DNA of 64,000 nt from Bradyrhizobium genosp. L (GTDB lineage Bacteria; Pseudomonadota; Alphaproteobacteria; Rhizobiales; Xanthobacteraceae): positions 4,092,001 to 4,156,000 of the forward strand of contig NZ_CP061378.1 of assembly GCF_015624485.1 (NCBI RefSeq), written 5' to 3'. Both the position numbers and the translations under genes were made by a program. The notes under the pieces were generated by a model, which was not told the origin of the DNA, did not search any database, and worked only from the letters and a program-made list of their open reading frames with translations. Shown one piece after another: positions 37,187 through 48,525 of this stretch (positions are counted from its first letter, which is position 1; each line of letters begins with the position of its first letter).

Positions 37187-38170
37187 ATGGATCATCCAGC
37201 GTCTCCGGCATCGTCCGCGCCATCAGATGAGCACGGTTCCGAAACCGATGCAGGTCGAGTCCAAGCCAATGGCGAAGGCGCGGACGTGTCAAAATCCGAC
37301 GGCGCCGAGAAGGGCTCGAAATTGAGTCCCATCCTGATCGCGGTCTGGACTGCCGCCATCGCAGCGCTCGGCAATGGCGTCGTCAGCTATATGAACGGGC
37401 GGCAGATGTACGCGCTGGAGCACGAGAAGGCGCAATCCGCGGTGATCCTCGAAGTGGTCAAGACCAACAGTCCCGACAGGGCCGCGGGCAACCTTGCGTT
37501 CCTGGTCGAGATCGGCGTGATCTCGGAGGAGCAGGCCGGAGAGCGGCTCAAGAACTATCTGAAGACACGCGTCGCGGGTCAGGGCCCGTCGCTGCCGTCG
37601 GTCAGCGACAAATCGTCAGGTGACCTCTCAGCCGAGGCAACCTGCGCGCCGGTCGCAGGCGATTACGTGGTCGCCGGCGTCCATCTCGGCGACAGCGACG
37701 GCGGCCTCAACATTCGGGTCGGACCGAACCAGACGTCGATCGGTGTCATCCCCACGACGGGCACTGGAATCGATGTCGGGACGTGCATGAACGCCTGGTG
37801 CCAGGTCCGCTACAAGTGCCTGTCGGGGTGGGCCTTCGCCAACTACCTCGCCCTGCGCACGTCCCGGCTGGCGCGGGTCAAGGGGAGCACCGATCCCGGC
37901 GGCCTCGTGGTGCGCCGCGATCCCGGCCCCAAGGGCGAGCCGACCGGCGCGCTTGCCGCCGGCACTCCCGACGTGGTCAAGCACGTCTGCCAGGAAGCGC
38001 CCCTCACCGATCACGAACAATGGTGCCAGATCAGCTCGGGAAAGATCGCGGGCTGGGTGCCGTATGCGAATCTGGAGGACCAGAAAAACCTGCCAACGGC
38101 TCAAGCCGCGCCGGTTGCCGACCACGCAGCGACCCAATCCGTCGAAGCCACGCCAGCGCCGCCGAAATGA
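37187..38170 (+). CDS. Membrane-anchored protein with two SH3-like domains
   Basis: 327-aa hypothetical protein. A polar N-terminus (1-45) precedes one transmembrane helix (ILIAVWTAAIAALGNGVVSYM, about 49-69), a helical stretch, then two bacterial SH3-like modules: about 155-225 (LNIRVGPNQTSIGVIPTTG, CLSGWAFANYL) and about 230-300 (GLVVRRDPGPKGEPTGALA, KIAGWVPYANL). Four to six cysteines in these modules suggest disulfides outside the membrane. The tail is Ala/Pro-rich. Binding to cell-wall material is plausible. It is convergent with pyrG. Confidence 0.72.
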   Translation: MDHPASPASSAPSDEHGSETDAGRVQANGEGADVSKSDGAEKGSKLSPILIAVWTAAIAALGNGVVSYMNGRQMYALEHEKAQSAVILEVVKTNSPDRAAGNLAFLVEIGVISEEQAGERLKNYLKTRVAGQGPSLPSVSDKSSGDLSAEATCAPVAGDYVVAGVHLGDSDGGLNIRVGPNQTSIGVIPTTGTGIDVGTCMNAWCQVRYKCLSGWAFANYLALRTSRLARVKGSTDPGGLVVRRDPGPKGEPTGALAAGTPDVVKHVCQEAPLTDHEQWCQISSGKIAGWVPYANLEDQKNLPTAQAAPVADHAATQSVEATPAPPK

Positions 38171-38197
38171 GACGGCGCGCCGCTGCGCTCGAGGACG

Positions 38198-39841
<1,644 letters not shown>

Positions 39842-39956
39842 TTAATCCGCTTCCTGCGATTCGCAAAACGAATCGCCTGTTCCCGGCAAAACAATTCACC
39901 GGGCTGTGGGTGACGTTAAATTGACAGCGATTTCAGAGCATTAATGGGGGCTTTGG

Positions 39957-39985
39957 ATGCAGGATGCCAGCGTCGCATCCTGCAT
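39957..39985 (-). terminator. Perfect 11-bp hairpin just after secG, possible terminator
   Basis: ATGCAGGATGC (39957-39967) pairs perfectly with 39975-39985 around a 7-nt loop, 12 nt beyond the secG stop. There is no T-run on the minus strand, so it may be a Rho-dependent stop, a processing site or an attenuator before pyrG rather than a classic terminator. Confidence 0.45.
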
Positions 39986-39997
39986 GGCCACCCTGCT

Positions 39998-40390
39998 TTA
40001 TTGCGACTGCGGCGCCTGCGGGCCCGACGGGGCCGCGGGAGCCTGCTGGCCCTGCTGCTGGTCGGACTTCTTCAGGGAATCGAGGATGCCGCCTGAGGTC
40101 GGCGCGGTGATCGGCGCGCCGCCGGCCGGCTGGGTCTGCGCCGGGGCGCCGATGATCGAGGTCGGCTGGCGATTGTAGCCGGCGTACCAGGACAGGAACA
40201 GGCTGGTCAGGAAGAAGCCCGCGGCCAGCACCGCCGTCGTCCGCGTCAGCAGATTGGCGGTGCCGCGGCTCGACATGAACCCGGCGCCGCCCCCCATGCC
40301 CAGGCCGCCGCCTTCGGACTTCTGCAGCAGCACGGAGCCGATCAGAACGGTGACGATCATGAGGTGGATGACGATAACAACTGTCTGCAT
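39998..40390 (-). CDS. secG: Preprotein translocase subunit SecG
   Basis: Small SecYEG subunit (129 aa) with two transmembrane helices (TVVIVIHLMIVTVLIGSVLL near 3-22 and TTAVLAAGFFLTSLFLSWYA near 50-70) and the conserved LLQKSEGGGLGMGGGAGF loop and NLLTRTT. The C-terminus is Gln/Pro/Ala-rich, as is usual in rhizobia. The start is MQTVVIVIHL at 40390. The tpiA-secG-pyrG order is conserved; here an XRE-GNAT pair is inserted between tpiA and secG. Confidence 0.93.
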   Translation of the reverse strand: MQTVVIVIHLMIVTVLIGSVLLQKSEGGGLGMGGGAGFMSSRGTANLLTRTTAVLAAGFFLTSLFLSWYAGYNRQPTSIIGAPAQTQPAGGAPITAPTSGGILDSLKKSDQQQGQQAPAAPSGPQAPQSQ

Positions 40391-40596
40391 TGCAAGCCTT
40401 CCGTCACAAGCCCGGAAGCGGCCTGACAAACGGCGCTATCGGCTTCTCGCGGGTTTTCATGAAGTCGCGCCCTGTTACACGATTGGACCGGGCATTGTCA
40501 CCCCCGAGATAGTCGCAAGCCCTGCGATGGCAAGCGCTGTGAACAGACCGCTGCCGGCGGCTTGATCGGCAGGCCAAAATCCATAATAATCGACGA

Positions 40597-41163
40597 ATGG
40601 ATACTTTGATAGACGATCTCAGCCAGCGCCTCGCACAGCGCATCAAGCTGGAGCGTGATGGCCGGGGCTGGTCGCTGGCTGAGCTCGCCGAACGTTCCGG
40701 CGTCTCCAAGGCCACGATCAGCAAGATCGAGCGTGCCGAGGTCAGCCCGACAGCCGTGGTGTTGGTACGCCTTGCCGGCGCCTTCGATCTCACCCTCGCC
40801 GGCTTGATGCTGCGCGCCGAGGGCGAAGGCGAGCGGCTGTCGCGTGCGACAAGGCAACCGGTCTGGCGCGACCCCGAAACCGGCTATCTGCGCCGCCAGG
40901 TGTTCAGCCGTCCCGATCATCCCGTCGAGCTGGTGCGGGTCGAGCTGCCGCCGAAGCAGGCCGTCACCCTGCCTGCCTCCTCCTATGCCCATATCCGCCA
41001 GCTGGTCTGGGTCTTGACCGGCAGCCTTGTCATCACCGAGGGCACCACGCGCCACCCGCTTGGCCCCGGCGATTGCCTCGGCTTCGGTCCGCCGGCGGAG
41101 ACCACTTTCTCAAACGAGACCAACGCCGGCTGCACCTACGTTGTCGCCCTGGCGCGGAGCTGA
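40597..41163 (+). CDS. XRE-family regulator with C-terminal cupin domain
   Basis: 188-aa regulator: N-terminal Cro/C1 helix-turn-helix (SLAELAERSGVSKATISKIE, about 26-45) and a C-terminal small-molecule-binding cupin (about 105-185, HIRQLVWVLTGSLVITEG, GDCLGFGPP). The architecture matches SutR/PuuR-type regulators. A GNAT gene follows 3 nt after its stop, so the two form an operon and the effector may be the acetylated compound. It is divergent from secG. Confidence 0.9.
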   Translation: MDTLIDDLSQRLAQRIKLERDGRGWSLAELAERSGVSKATISKIERAEVSPTAVVLVRLAGAFDLTLAGLMLRAEGEGERLSRATRQPVWRDPETGYLRRQVFSRPDHPVELVRVELPPKQAVTLPASSYAHIRQLVWVLTGSLVITEGTTRHPLGPGDCLGFGPPAETTFSNETNAGCTYVVALARS

Positions 41164-41166
41164 TCG

Positions 41167-41700
41167 ATGCCGCCTTTCGCCATCAAACCGCTCGACGACC
41201 GGCCAGAGATTCGCGACTCGCTCAGCGAGCTGTTGGTCGAGACCGTCGCCAGCGGCGGCTCAGTCAGCTTCATGCATCCGCTGGCGCCGGATGACGCACA
41301 GGCCTTTTGGCGTGATTCGCTGGCATCAGCCGCGCGCGGCGAGCGCATCGTACTCGGCGCCTTCGGGGACGACGAATTGATCGGCACCGTCACGCTGCTG
41401 CTCAAGCTGCCGCCAAACCAGCCGCACCGGGCGGAGATCGCCAAAATGATGACGCGCGTGGCGCATCGCCATCGTGGCGTGGCGACGTCCCTGATGCGAA
41501 CTGCCGAGCAGCTCGCGATCGCACACGGCCGCACGCTGCTGGTGCTCGACACCGCGGAGGAAGACGGAGCCGCGAAGCTTTACGAGCGATGCGGCTTCCA
41601 GTTCACCGGCATCATCCCGGACTACGCGCTGAAGCCGCACGGCGGCCTTACCGGCACGTTGATCTATTGGAAGCGGATTGGGGCGACGGCGACGGCCTAG
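41167..41700 (+). CDS. GNAT family N-acetyltransferase
   Basis: 177-aa acetyltransferase with the acetyl-CoA-binding loop HRHRGVATSLMRTAEQLA (about 98-115) and the C-terminal KLYERCGFQFTGIIPDYAL. It starts 3 nt after the XRE-cupin gene. Similar XRE-GNAT pairs occur in proteobacteria; the substrate cannot be read from sequence. A palindromic repeat lies just downstream. Confidence 0.88.
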   Translation: MPPFAIKPLDDRPEIRDSLSELLVETVASGGSVSFMHPLAPDDAQAFWRDSLASAARGERIVLGAFGDDELIGTVTLLLKLPPNQPHRAEIAKMMTRVAHRHRGVATSLMRTAEQLAIAHGRTLLVLDTAEEDGAAKLYERCGFQFTGIIPDYALKPHGGLTGTLIYWKRIGATATA

Positions 41701-41706
41701 TTGTCT

Positions 41707-41789
41707 GTCATTGCGAGCGAAGCGAAGCAATCCATCTCCCCGCCCGGAGATAGATGGATTGCTTCGTCGCTAACGCTCCTCGCAATGAC
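41707..41789. repeat. Palindromic intergenic repeat, family D
   Basis: Outer arms GTCATTGCGAG (41707-41717) with 41779-41789 and inner perfect 15-bp arms CGAAGCAATCCATCT (41723-41737) with 41752-41766. It lies between the convergent GNAT and tpiA genes, so it may double as a terminator. Confidence 0.85.
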
Positions 41790-41809
41790 GGGGATGGAGT
41801 GGCCACGGC

Positions 41810-42562
41810 CTAGCAGCCCGCCGCGATCGCCAGGAAATCCGACGCCTTCAGGCTGGCGCCGCCGACCAGCGCGCCGTTGACATTGGCCACCGCCATCAGC
41901 TCGGCCGCGTTCGACGGCTTCACCGAGCCGCCATAGAGGATGCGGATCCGGTTTCCCTGGTCCTTGAAGCGTTCGGTGAGCTGACCTCGGATAAAGGCAT
42001 GAACTTCCTCGACATCTTTCGTCGTGGGCGTGAGACCGGTGCCGATCGCCCAGACTGGCTCATAGGCCACCACCAGATTGGCTGCGGTCGAGCCGTCCGG
42101 CAGCGAGCCCTTGAGCTGCCCGCCGCAGAGATCCAGCGTCTTGCCGGCATCACGCTGCTCGCGCGTCTCCCCGATGCAGACGATCGCGACGAGCCCAGCG
42201 CGCCAGGCAGCTTCCGCCTTCTGCCGCACCAGCGCGTCGGTCTCGCCATGGTCGGCGCGGCGCTCGGAATGACCGACGATGATGGCGACGGCACCCAGAT
42301 CCCTGAACATTTCCGCCGACAAATCACCGGTATGAGCGCCCGACGCCTTGGGGTGGCAATCCTGGGCACCGACCGCGACCTTGCCGCCGCGCGCCTTGGC
42401 GGCGAAGGCGCCGACCAGGGTTGCGGGCGGACAGACCAGGAGATCGGCCTTGGCCGACACAGCGCCCGCCCCCGCCAGCATCGCCTCGAACTCGGCCGTC
42501 GAGGCGGTCAAGCCGTTCATTTTCCAGTTGCCGGCGATCAGGGGCCGGATGGCATCGGTCAT
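41810..42562 (-). CDS. tpiA: Triosephosphate isomerase
   Basis: Interconverts dihydroxyacetone phosphate and glyceraldehyde-3-phosphate (250 aa). The active-site Lys is in AGNWKMNG, the His in IVGHSERR, the Glu in [13 protein letters not shown], and the phosphate loop is [10 protein letters not shown] with GALVGGASL. The start is [14 protein letters not shown] at 42562; an 18-codon open extension upstream lacks support. It is divergent from the ppiD-type gene. Confidence 0.97.
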   Translation of the reverse strand: MTDAIRPLIAGNWKMNGLTASTAEFEAMLAGAGAVSAKADLLVCPPATLVGAFAAKARGGKVAVGAQDCHPKASGAHTGDLSAEMFRDLGAVAIIVGHSERRADHGETDALVRQKAEAAWRAGLVAIVCIGETREQRDAGKTLDLCGGQLKGSLPDGSTAANLVVAYEPVWAIGTGLTPTTKDVEEVHAFIRGQLTERFKDQGNRIRILYGGSVKPSNAAELMAVANVNGALVGGASLKASDFLAIAAGC

Positions 42563-42804
42563 GTCAAGATTCCCATCGATCAAGCTGATCCCTGCGCTAG
42601 CAGAGCTCGGCTTCAACTTCCAGAGAGCGGCTTCGCGCAGGCCGCGCGGCGAATAATCGCTTCAATCCACCCCGCAGCCTCAAGGTTGCGGGGGGCTCTC
42701 GGCCACTTTATAAGCGTTTTCAATTCGGTGACGCCCTACCGCGAGACATTCAGCCTCGCCTTGGGCACGACCCGGTTCCCCTCCCTACAAGACAAGTTGG
42801 ACCC

Positions 42805-44709
42805 ATGCTTCGAGGAATGCGGAAAGCCTCATCAAACTGGCTCGGCAAGACCATTATGGCCTTGGTGATGGGCGTTTTGATCGTCAGTTTCGGCATCTGG
42901 GGCATCGCCGACATCTTCAGGGGGTTTGGCCAGTCGACGCTCGCCAAGATCGGCGGGACGGAGATTTCGGCCGAGCAGTTCCGCCAGATCTATACCGACC
43001 GCCTGCAGCAGCTCGGCCGCCAGTTCGGCCGGCCGCTGACGCCGGAGCAGGCCCGCGCCTTCGGCATCGACCGCCAGGTGCTGCAGCAGACGCTGGCCGA
43101 AGCAGCCCTTGACGAGGAAGCGCGCCGCATCGGCCTCAACCAATCCGACGCCGAGGTGCTGCGCACGATCTACAACGACCCGAACTTCCGCGGCCTCAAT
43201 GGCCAGTTTGATCCGCAGCGCTTCGCCGCCGTGATCCGCAACGCTGGCTATACCGAAGGCCGCTACATCGCCGAGCAGCGCCGCGTCGGCCTTCGCCGCC
43301 AGATCGCGAGCACGGTCTCGGCCGGGATCGAGCCGCCGAAATCGATGATCGAGGCGCTGACCCGCTTCCAGAACGAGCAGCGCTCGATCGACTATGTCAC
43401 GCTGGGCGCTGCCCAGGCAGGCGCCATCGAGGCGCCCTCGCCGGAAGCGCTCGCCGCCTATTTCGACGACCACAAGGCCCAGTTCCGCGCCCCCGAATAC
43501 CGCAAGATCGCCTTCGTCGCTATTACGCCCGAGGCGATCGGCAAGTGGGAGACCGTCTCCGACGAGGACGCCAGGAAAGTGTTCGAAGAGCGCAAAGACC
43601 GGGTCAGCACGCCGGAGAAGCGCGAGGTATCGCAGATCGTGTTCCCGAACGCCGCCGAGGCACAGGCGGCGCGCGAGCGCATCACCGCGGGGACGTCGTT
43701 CGACGACATCGCCAAGGAGCGCAAGCTCGATCTCTCCGACGTCAATCTCGGCCTGGTGACGAAGTCGGCGATCCTCGACCCCGCCGTCGGCGATGCCGCC
43801 TTCACGCTGCCGTCCGGCGAGGTCAGTCAGCCGGTGCAGGGCCGCTTCGGCGTGGCACTCGTCAAGGTCGGCAAGATCGAGCCAGGCGTGACCCCGACCT
43901 ATGAGAGCGTCGCGGCGCGGGTGAAGAGCGAGATCGCGACCGAGCGCGCCCGCAACAAGGTCGCCGAGCTGCGCGACAAGATGGAGGACGAGCGCGGCGG
44001 CGGCACCAGCGTGGTCGAAGCCGGACAAAAACTCGGCCTGACACCGGTCACGATCGACGCGATCGACCGCTCCGGCCGGATGCCGAACGGCCAGCCCGCA
44101 CCCAATATTCCGCAGGGCCTCGACGTGGTCTCGCAGGCCTTCGGCAGCGATATCGGCGTCGACAACGACCCGATCCAGTTCAACAATGGCTGGGTCTGGT
44201 ACGACGTGCTCGGCATCACGCCGTCGCGCGAGCGCAACCTCGACGAGGTCCGCGACCAGGTCGAGGCGAAATGGCGCGAGGACCAGATCTCGACCAGGCT
44301 GCGCACCAAGGCGACCGAGCTCGTGCAGAAGCTCGACACCGGCGGCAAGCTTGCCGACGAGGCGACGGCGCTCGGCGTCAAGGTCGAGGCCGCCACCAAT
44401 TTCCGCCGCGATGCGACGGTCGCAGGCGTGCCGGCGGCCGCGATCACCGCAGCGTTCCGTACCGCCAAGGATAGCGACGGGCAGACGCCGACCGCCGGCG
44501 GCAGCCAGTGGATCGTGTTCCGCGTCACCGACGTGACCGTGCCCCCGGTCGACTTCGCCTCCAACGAGGTCAAGCAGCTCCAGGAGGCCGTGCGGCGCTC
44601 GCTGAGCGACGAGCAGGTCGCGGAATATGTCGGCAAGATCGAGGCCGACATCGGCATGACCGTCAACCAGTCCGCCTTCGCCCAGGTGACAGGCGCAAAC
44701 AACAATTGA
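42805..44709 (+). CDS. PpiD-like periplasmic peptidyl-prolyl isomerase/chaperone
   Basis: 634-aa inner-membrane-anchored foldase. An N-terminal transmembrane helix (TIMALVMGVLIVSFGIWGIA, about 16-35) is followed by a SurA_N/PpiD N-terminal domain (about 40-170), a PPIC/parvulin domain (about 255-365, EKREVSQIVFPNA, LPSGEVSQPVQGRFGVALVKV) and a C-terminal SurA-like region. It would assist folding of exported proteins near SecYEG. The trpD start is 9 nt after its stop; the ppiD-trpD-trpC-moaC order is typical of rhizobia. Confidence 0.93.
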   Translation: MLRGMRKASSNWLGKTIMALVMGVLIVSFGIWGIADIFRGFGQSTLAKIGGTEISAEQFRQIYTDRLQQLGRQFGRPLTPEQARAFGIDRQVLQQTLAEAALDEEARRIGLNQSDAEVLRTIYNDPNFRGLNGQFDPQRFAAVIRNAGYTEGRYIAEQRRVGLRRQIASTVSAGIEPPKSMIEALTRFQNEQRSIDYVTLGAAQAGAIEAPSPEALAAYFDDHKAQFRAPEYRKIAFVAITPEAIGKWETVSDEDARKVFEERKDRVSTPEKREVSQIVFPNAAEAQAARERITAGTSFDDIAKERKLDLSDVNLGLVTKSAILDPAVGDAAFTLPSGEVSQPVQGRFGVALVKVGKIEPGVTPTYESVAARVKSEIATERARNKVAELRDKMEDERGGGTSVVEAGQKLGLTPVTIDAIDRSGRMPNGQPAPNIPQGLDVVSQAFGSDIGVDNDPIQFNNGWVWYDVLGITPSRERNLDEVRDQVEAKWREDQISTRLRTKATELVQKLDTGGKLADEATALGVKVEAATNFRRDATVAGVPAAAITAAFRTAKDSDGQTPTAGGSQWIVFRVTDVTVPPVDFASNEVKQLQEAVRRSLSDEQVAEYVGKIEADIGMTVNQSAFAQVTGANNN

Positions 44710-44718
44710 GCGTGGCGA

Positions 44719-45732
44719 ATGGACGACCTCAAATCGATCATCGGAAAAGTCGCCACCGGCGCCACGCTGACGCGTGAGGAGGCAGCCACCGCCTTCGACG
44801 CCATGATGTCGGGCGAAGCCACGCCCTCGCAGATGGGCGGCCTGCTGATGGCGCTCAGGGTGCGCGGCGAGACCGTCGAGGAGATCACCGGCGCGGTCAC
44901 GGCGATGCGCGGCAAGATGCTGCGGGTCTCGGCCCCAGCGGAGGCCGTCGACATCGTCGGCACCGGCGGCGACGGCTCCGGCTCGGTCAATGTCTCGACC
45001 TGCGCCTCGTTCATCGTGGCGGGCGCCGGCGTGCCGGTGGCCAAGCATGGCAACCGCGCACTGTCGTCGAAATCGGGTGCCGCCGACGTGCTGGCCGCGC
45101 TCGGCGTCAAGCTCGACCTCACCCCCGAGCAGGTCGGGCGCTGCGTGCGCGAGGCCGGCATCGGCTTCATGTTCGCGCCCTCGCATCATCCGGCGATGAA
45201 GAATGTCGGCCCGACCCGGGTCGAGCTGGCCACCCGCACCATCTTCAATTTGCTCGGCCCGCTGTCGAACCCGGCCGGCGTCAAGCGGCAGATGGTCGGC
45301 GTGTTCTCCCGGCAATGGGTGCAGCCGCTGGCCCAGGTGCTGAAGAATCTCGGCGCCGACAAGGTCTGGGTCGTGCACGGCTCCGACGGGCTCGACGAGA
45401 TCACCCTGACCGGCCCGACCTTCGTCGCGACCTTGGAAAACGGCGAGATCAGGACGTTCGACGTGAACCCGGAGGACGCCGGTCTCGGCCGCGTCGGCGG
45501 CGAGGCGCTCAAGGGCGGCGACGCCGATGCCAATGCGATCGCGCTGTCGAGCGTGCTGGCCGGCAAGCCGAGCGCCTATCGTGACGTCGCGCTGCTCAAT
45601 GCCGCCGCCGCGCTGATCGTGGCCGGCCGCGCCAAGGATCTGAAGGAAGGCGTCGCGATCGGCGCAAAATCGCTCGACAGCGGTGCGGCGGCGGCAAAGC
45701 TGAAGCACCTTGTCGCTGTATCCAACGGGTAG
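44719..45732 (+). CDS. trpD: Anthranilate phosphoribosyltransferase
   Basis: Tryptophan-pathway enzyme joining anthranilate to PRPP (337 aa). It has the PRPP loop [19 protein letters not shown] (about 80-98), [21 protein letters not shown] (about 108-128), the HHPAMKNV region and [14 protein letters not shown]. It sits in an operon with trpC. No trpG/trpE is adjacent, consistent with the fused trpEG that rhizobia keep elsewhere. Confidence 0.97.
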   Translation: MDDLKSIIGKVATGATLTREEAATAFDAMMSGEATPSQMGGLLMALRVRGETVEEITGAVTAMRGKMLRVSAPAEAVDIVGTGGDGSGSVNVSTCASFIVAGAGVPVAKHGNRALSSKSGAADVLAALGVKLDLTPEQVGRCVREAGIGFMFAPSHHPAMKNVGPTRVELATRTIFNLLGPLSNPAGVKRQMVGVFSRQWVQPLAQVLKNLGADKVWVVHGSDGLDEITLTGPTFVATLENGEIRTFDVNPEDAGLGRVGGEALKGGDADANAIALSSVLAGKPSAYRDVALLNAAAALIVAGRAKDLKEGVAIGAKSLDSGAAAAKLKHLVAVSNG

Positions 45733-45742
45733 CGGTGCGATC

Positions 45743-46564
45743 ATGTCCGACATTTTGACCAAGATCGAAGCCTACAAGCGCGAGGAGATCGCGGGCGCCA
45801 AGCGTGCGCGTCCGCTCGCCGAGGTCGAGGCGCAGGCGAAGGCCGCCTCGGCGCCGCGCGGCTTCGTCCGCGCCATCAAGGACAAGCACGCACGCGGCGA
45901 CTTCGCGCTGATCGCCGAGGTGAAGAAGGCCTCGCCTTCGAAGGGCCTGATCCGCGCCGACTTCGATCCGCCGGTGCTCGCGAAAGCCTATCAGGCCGGT
46001 GGCGCGGCGTGCCTGTCGGTGCTGACGGATGCGCCTTCGTTCCAGGGTCATCTCGATTTCATGGTCGCCGCGCACGCGGCCACCGATCTGCCGGTGCTGC
46101 GCAAGGACTTCATGTTCGACACCTACCAGGTGGCGGAGGCACGCGCCCATGGCGCCGACTGCATCCTGATTATCATGGCCGCGCTCGACGACGCCGCGGC
46201 AAAGGATCTCGAAGACGCCGCGCTCGCGCATGGCATGGACGTGCTGATCGAGATCCATGACCGCGCCGAGCTTGAGCGTGCGCTCAAACTTAGGTCGCCG
46301 ATGATCGGCGTCAACAACCGCAATCTGCGCACCTTCGAGACCACGCTCGCCACCAGCGAGGCGCTGGCGCCGCTGATCCCGCCCGACCGCCTGATGGTCG
46401 GCGAGAGCGGCATCTTCACGTCGGACGATCTCGCCCGCCTCGAACGCGTCGGCATATCGACCTTCCTGGTCGGCGAAAGCCTGATGCGCCAGCAGGACGT
46501 CACGGCAGCGACGAGGACCCTGTTGACCCGGCAGTCCGCGCCGCGCGCGACCGGCACGCGCTGA
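45743..46564 (+). CDS. trpC: Indole-3-glycerol-phosphate synthase
   Basis: TIM-barrel enzyme (273 aa) closing the indole ring from CdRP. Motifs: [17 protein letters not shown] with the catalytic Lys, [41 protein letters not shown] and [11 protein letters not shown]. It starts at 45743, 10 nt after the trpD stop; the longer open frame would overlap trpD. moaC follows after 4 nt. Confidence 0.97.
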   Translation: MSDILTKIEAYKREEIAGAKRARPLAEVEAQAKAASAPRGFVRAIKDKHARGDFALIAEVKKASPSKGLIRADFDPPVLAKAYQAGGAACLSVLTDAPSFQGHLDFMVAAHAATDLPVLRKDFMFDTYQVAEARAHGADCILIIMAALDDAAAKDLEDAALAHGMDVLIEIHDRAELERALKLRSPMIGVNNRNLRTFETTLATSEALAPLIPPDRLMVGESGIFTSDDLARLERVGISTFLVGESLMRQQDVTAATRTLLTRQSAPRATGTR

Positions 46565-46568
46565 CGCG

Positions 46569-47078
46569 ATGGCGCGGAAGGCCAAAGCCAGAGCATCCGG
46601 CACCGCCCTCACCCATATCGACGCCAGGGGCGAGGCGCGGATGGTCGACGTCTCCGAAAAACCCGCCACCGAACGCACGGCGGTTGCCGAAGGCCGCGTC
46701 GTGATGAACAAGGCGACGCTGGCGCTGATCACCTCCGGTCAGGCCAAGAAGGGCGACGTGCTGGCGACCGCGCGGATCGCTGGCATCATGGCCGCAAAGC
46801 GGACCTCGGAGCTGATCCCGCTGTGCCATCCGCTGGCACTCGCCAAGGTCACGGTCGATATCGCAACCGACGCCAAGCTGCCGGGCTGCATCGTCCGCGC
46901 CGCCGTCAAGGTGACCGGGCCGACCGGCGTCGAGATGGAGGCGTTGACCGCGGTGTCGGTCGCGTGCCTGACGATCTACGACATGATCAAGGCCGTCGAG
47001 CGCGGCGTGCGCATCGAGGGTATCCATCTGATCGAGAAGATCGGCGGCAAGTCCGGGCATTATCGCGCCGGTGCGTGA
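46569..47078 (+). CDS. moaC: Cyclic pyranopterin monophosphate synthase
   Basis: Second enzyme of molybdenum-cofactor synthesis (169 aa), producing cPMP. Signatures: [18 protein letters not shown] at the N-terminus, [17 protein letters not shown] (about 76-92), [21 protein letters not shown] and the terminal KIGGKSGHY. It is the fourth gene in the ppiD-trpD-trpC operon. In relatives I recall moeA next; here a hypothetical gene occupies that place. Confidence 0.97.
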   Translation: MARKAKARASGTALTHIDARGEARMVDVSEKPATERTAVAEGRVVMNKATLALITSGQAKKGDVLATARIAGIMAAKRTSELIPLCHPLALAKVTVDIATDAKLPGCIVRAAVKVTGPTGVEMEALTAVSVACLTIYDMIKAVERGVRIEGIHLIEKIGGKSGHYRAGA

Positions 47079-47087
47079 TCGACGCCG

Positions 47088-47879
47088 ATGCGCAGCCGCC
47101 GCCTGATCTGGCTGATTGCGATCGTCGCAGCACTTGCCTGGCCGGCGTGGATCGCGTCGCGGTGGGAGACCGCGCGCCGGATCTATGCCGATCCCGACGA
47201 CCCCGCGCTGTCTGTGACACCGCAGCATATCGAGGCCTTGCGCAAGCTGCAATTTGCCTGGAACACGCGGATCGAAAGCGGCGGTCCGGAGGTCGATCCG
47301 CTGACGCCCTATGGCAGCCCGGATTTGGCCGCCGACCTCAGCGCGATCATCGGCTCAAATGACCGCGCGGCGATTGCGCGGTTTCATCGCGAGGTCTCGG
47401 CACTCTTGATCTGGGCCCTGCACAATTGCGACCTCGCGGAGGGTCGCTACCGACTGGCCCATCTCGACAATGCCGCGATGGAGCAGCGGCTGCGGCGCGA
47501 TCTTACCGGATTGCCGGAGGCGCGGATCAACGCGGTCATGGCCGAGCTGCCCCGCCTCGCGCCCGATGGCATGTTCGATTTCACGCGCCGGCACCTGCTG
47601 CTTCTGCACGAGATGCGGTTCGAGTGGCCGGACAGCGACGTCATGTGGATCGTGGCAGGCACCGGCTATCCGGTGCCCGCCATCCACTTCAAGCGCCCGT
47701 TCGGCGACATGACCGCGTTCGAGATCGACATGGCTGCGATCGTCGGCCTGCCCCGCCCCGACACCAACCGCGTCGATCCCGTGCTTGAGCGCCTCTATTG
47801 GGAGATGTGGCCGGCACTGCAGACCTTTGTGCAATACGTCAAGATCGACGCAGGACATTCCTCCTGCGCCGGCAAGTGA
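47088..47879 (+). CDS. Hypothetical membrane-anchored protein (263 aa)
   Basis: Not a recognised family. It has an N-terminal hydrophobic segment (LIWLIAIVAALAWPAWIA, about 6-23) that is either an anchor or an uncleaved signal, then a mostly helical soluble region rich in Trp, Arg and Asp with no cofactor motif. It begins 9 nt after moaC and is probably the last gene of the trp-moaC operon. A convergent pilin gene lies 70 nt beyond its stop. Confidence 0.7.
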   Translation: MRSRRLIWLIAIVAALAWPAWIASRWETARRIYADPDDPALSVTPQHIEALRKLQFAWNTRIESGGPEVDPLTPYGSPDLAADLSAIIGSNDRAAIARFHREVSALLIWALHNCDLAEGRYRLAHLDNAAMEQRLRRDLTGLPEARINAVMAELPRLAPDGMFDFTRRHLLLLHEMRFEWPDSDVMWIVAGTGYPVPAIHFKRPFGDMTAFEIDMAAIVGLPRPDTNRVDPVLERLYWEMWPALQTFVQYVKIDAGHSSCAGK

Positions 47880-47949
47880 CGACGGCATCCGCTTCGTCGA
47901 AATATCGGTGGATCCGGAGCGCGGGCGCGCAATCGCCTCGCGCGTTCGC

Positions 47950-48114
47950 TTACTTCAACGAGCCGCTGATCGAATTGAAGGTGCCCGAGAGCTTCGTGCC
48001 CACGCCCTTCACGGCGGCGATGATGGCGATGGCAATGCCGGTTGCGATCAAGCCGTATTCGATCGCGGTGGCTCCGGTCTCGTCGACCCAAAAATCCCGC
48101 AGCAGCTTTTTCAT
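47950..48114 (-). CDS. Flp/Fap-type class IVb pilin
   Basis: 54-aa prepilin. A short charged leader (MKKLLRDFWVDETG) precedes the TadV/CpaA-type cleavage site and processed N-terminus ATAIEYGLIATGIAIAIIAA with Glu at +5, then a small Gly/Ser-rich tail. The start at 48114 is the family start; the frame is open 22 codons further upstream without support. No tad/cpa assembly genes are in the window, so it would depend on an apparatus encoded elsewhere. Confidence 0.88.
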   Translation of the reverse strand: MKKLLRDFWVDETGATAIEYGLIATGIAIAIIAAVKGVGTKLSGTFNSISGSLK

Positions 48115-48525
48115 GGATACACACTCACACGTGATGAACTTATAGATCGCGCTACGCAAACAACGTGCCGACGACGACATCGAGTGTCCTCATAGGCTTA
48201 GATCGTAAACCGTTGCTTGCATCGATCGCGCACCCGGCAACGGATTCCGCGTCACGCACCTGACGCGGCAAAATCTGCAGTTCCGAATCCGGAACTTGTC
48301 GTTCTGTTATCGATCAACCGCGCGGCCGTGCGGATGTCGCAGCAGCAACATTTCCGCGGTTCGTTCCGCTTGCCACCGTAAAGCAACGCCCCTCGCCGAC
48401 ATCGGCAACCGTTTGTTAACCAGTCTCGCTAACCGCCGCTCCATTTCGTTTCGTTACGACTTTCACGGGCCGGCAGTGCGTCAAAGCTACTTCCGGATGA
48501 AACACCGGGAAACGATCATACGCAG
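48115..48525. other. Intergenic region between the pilin and GGDEF-EAL genes
   Basis: About 410 nt that should hold both divergent promoters. Two short perfect hairpins are present: CCGCGTCA/TGACGCGG (48247-48254 with 48261-48268) and GTTCCG/CGGAAC (48280-48285 with 48290-48295). No gene was seen. Confidence 0.5.

Noticed and set aside
42832..45762. A 976-codon open frame on the minus strand, antisense to ppiD and trpD
   Set aside because: It is the shadow of two well-recognised plus-strand genes in GC-rich DNA; its translation is His/Arg/Asp-rich and low in complexity with no domain.
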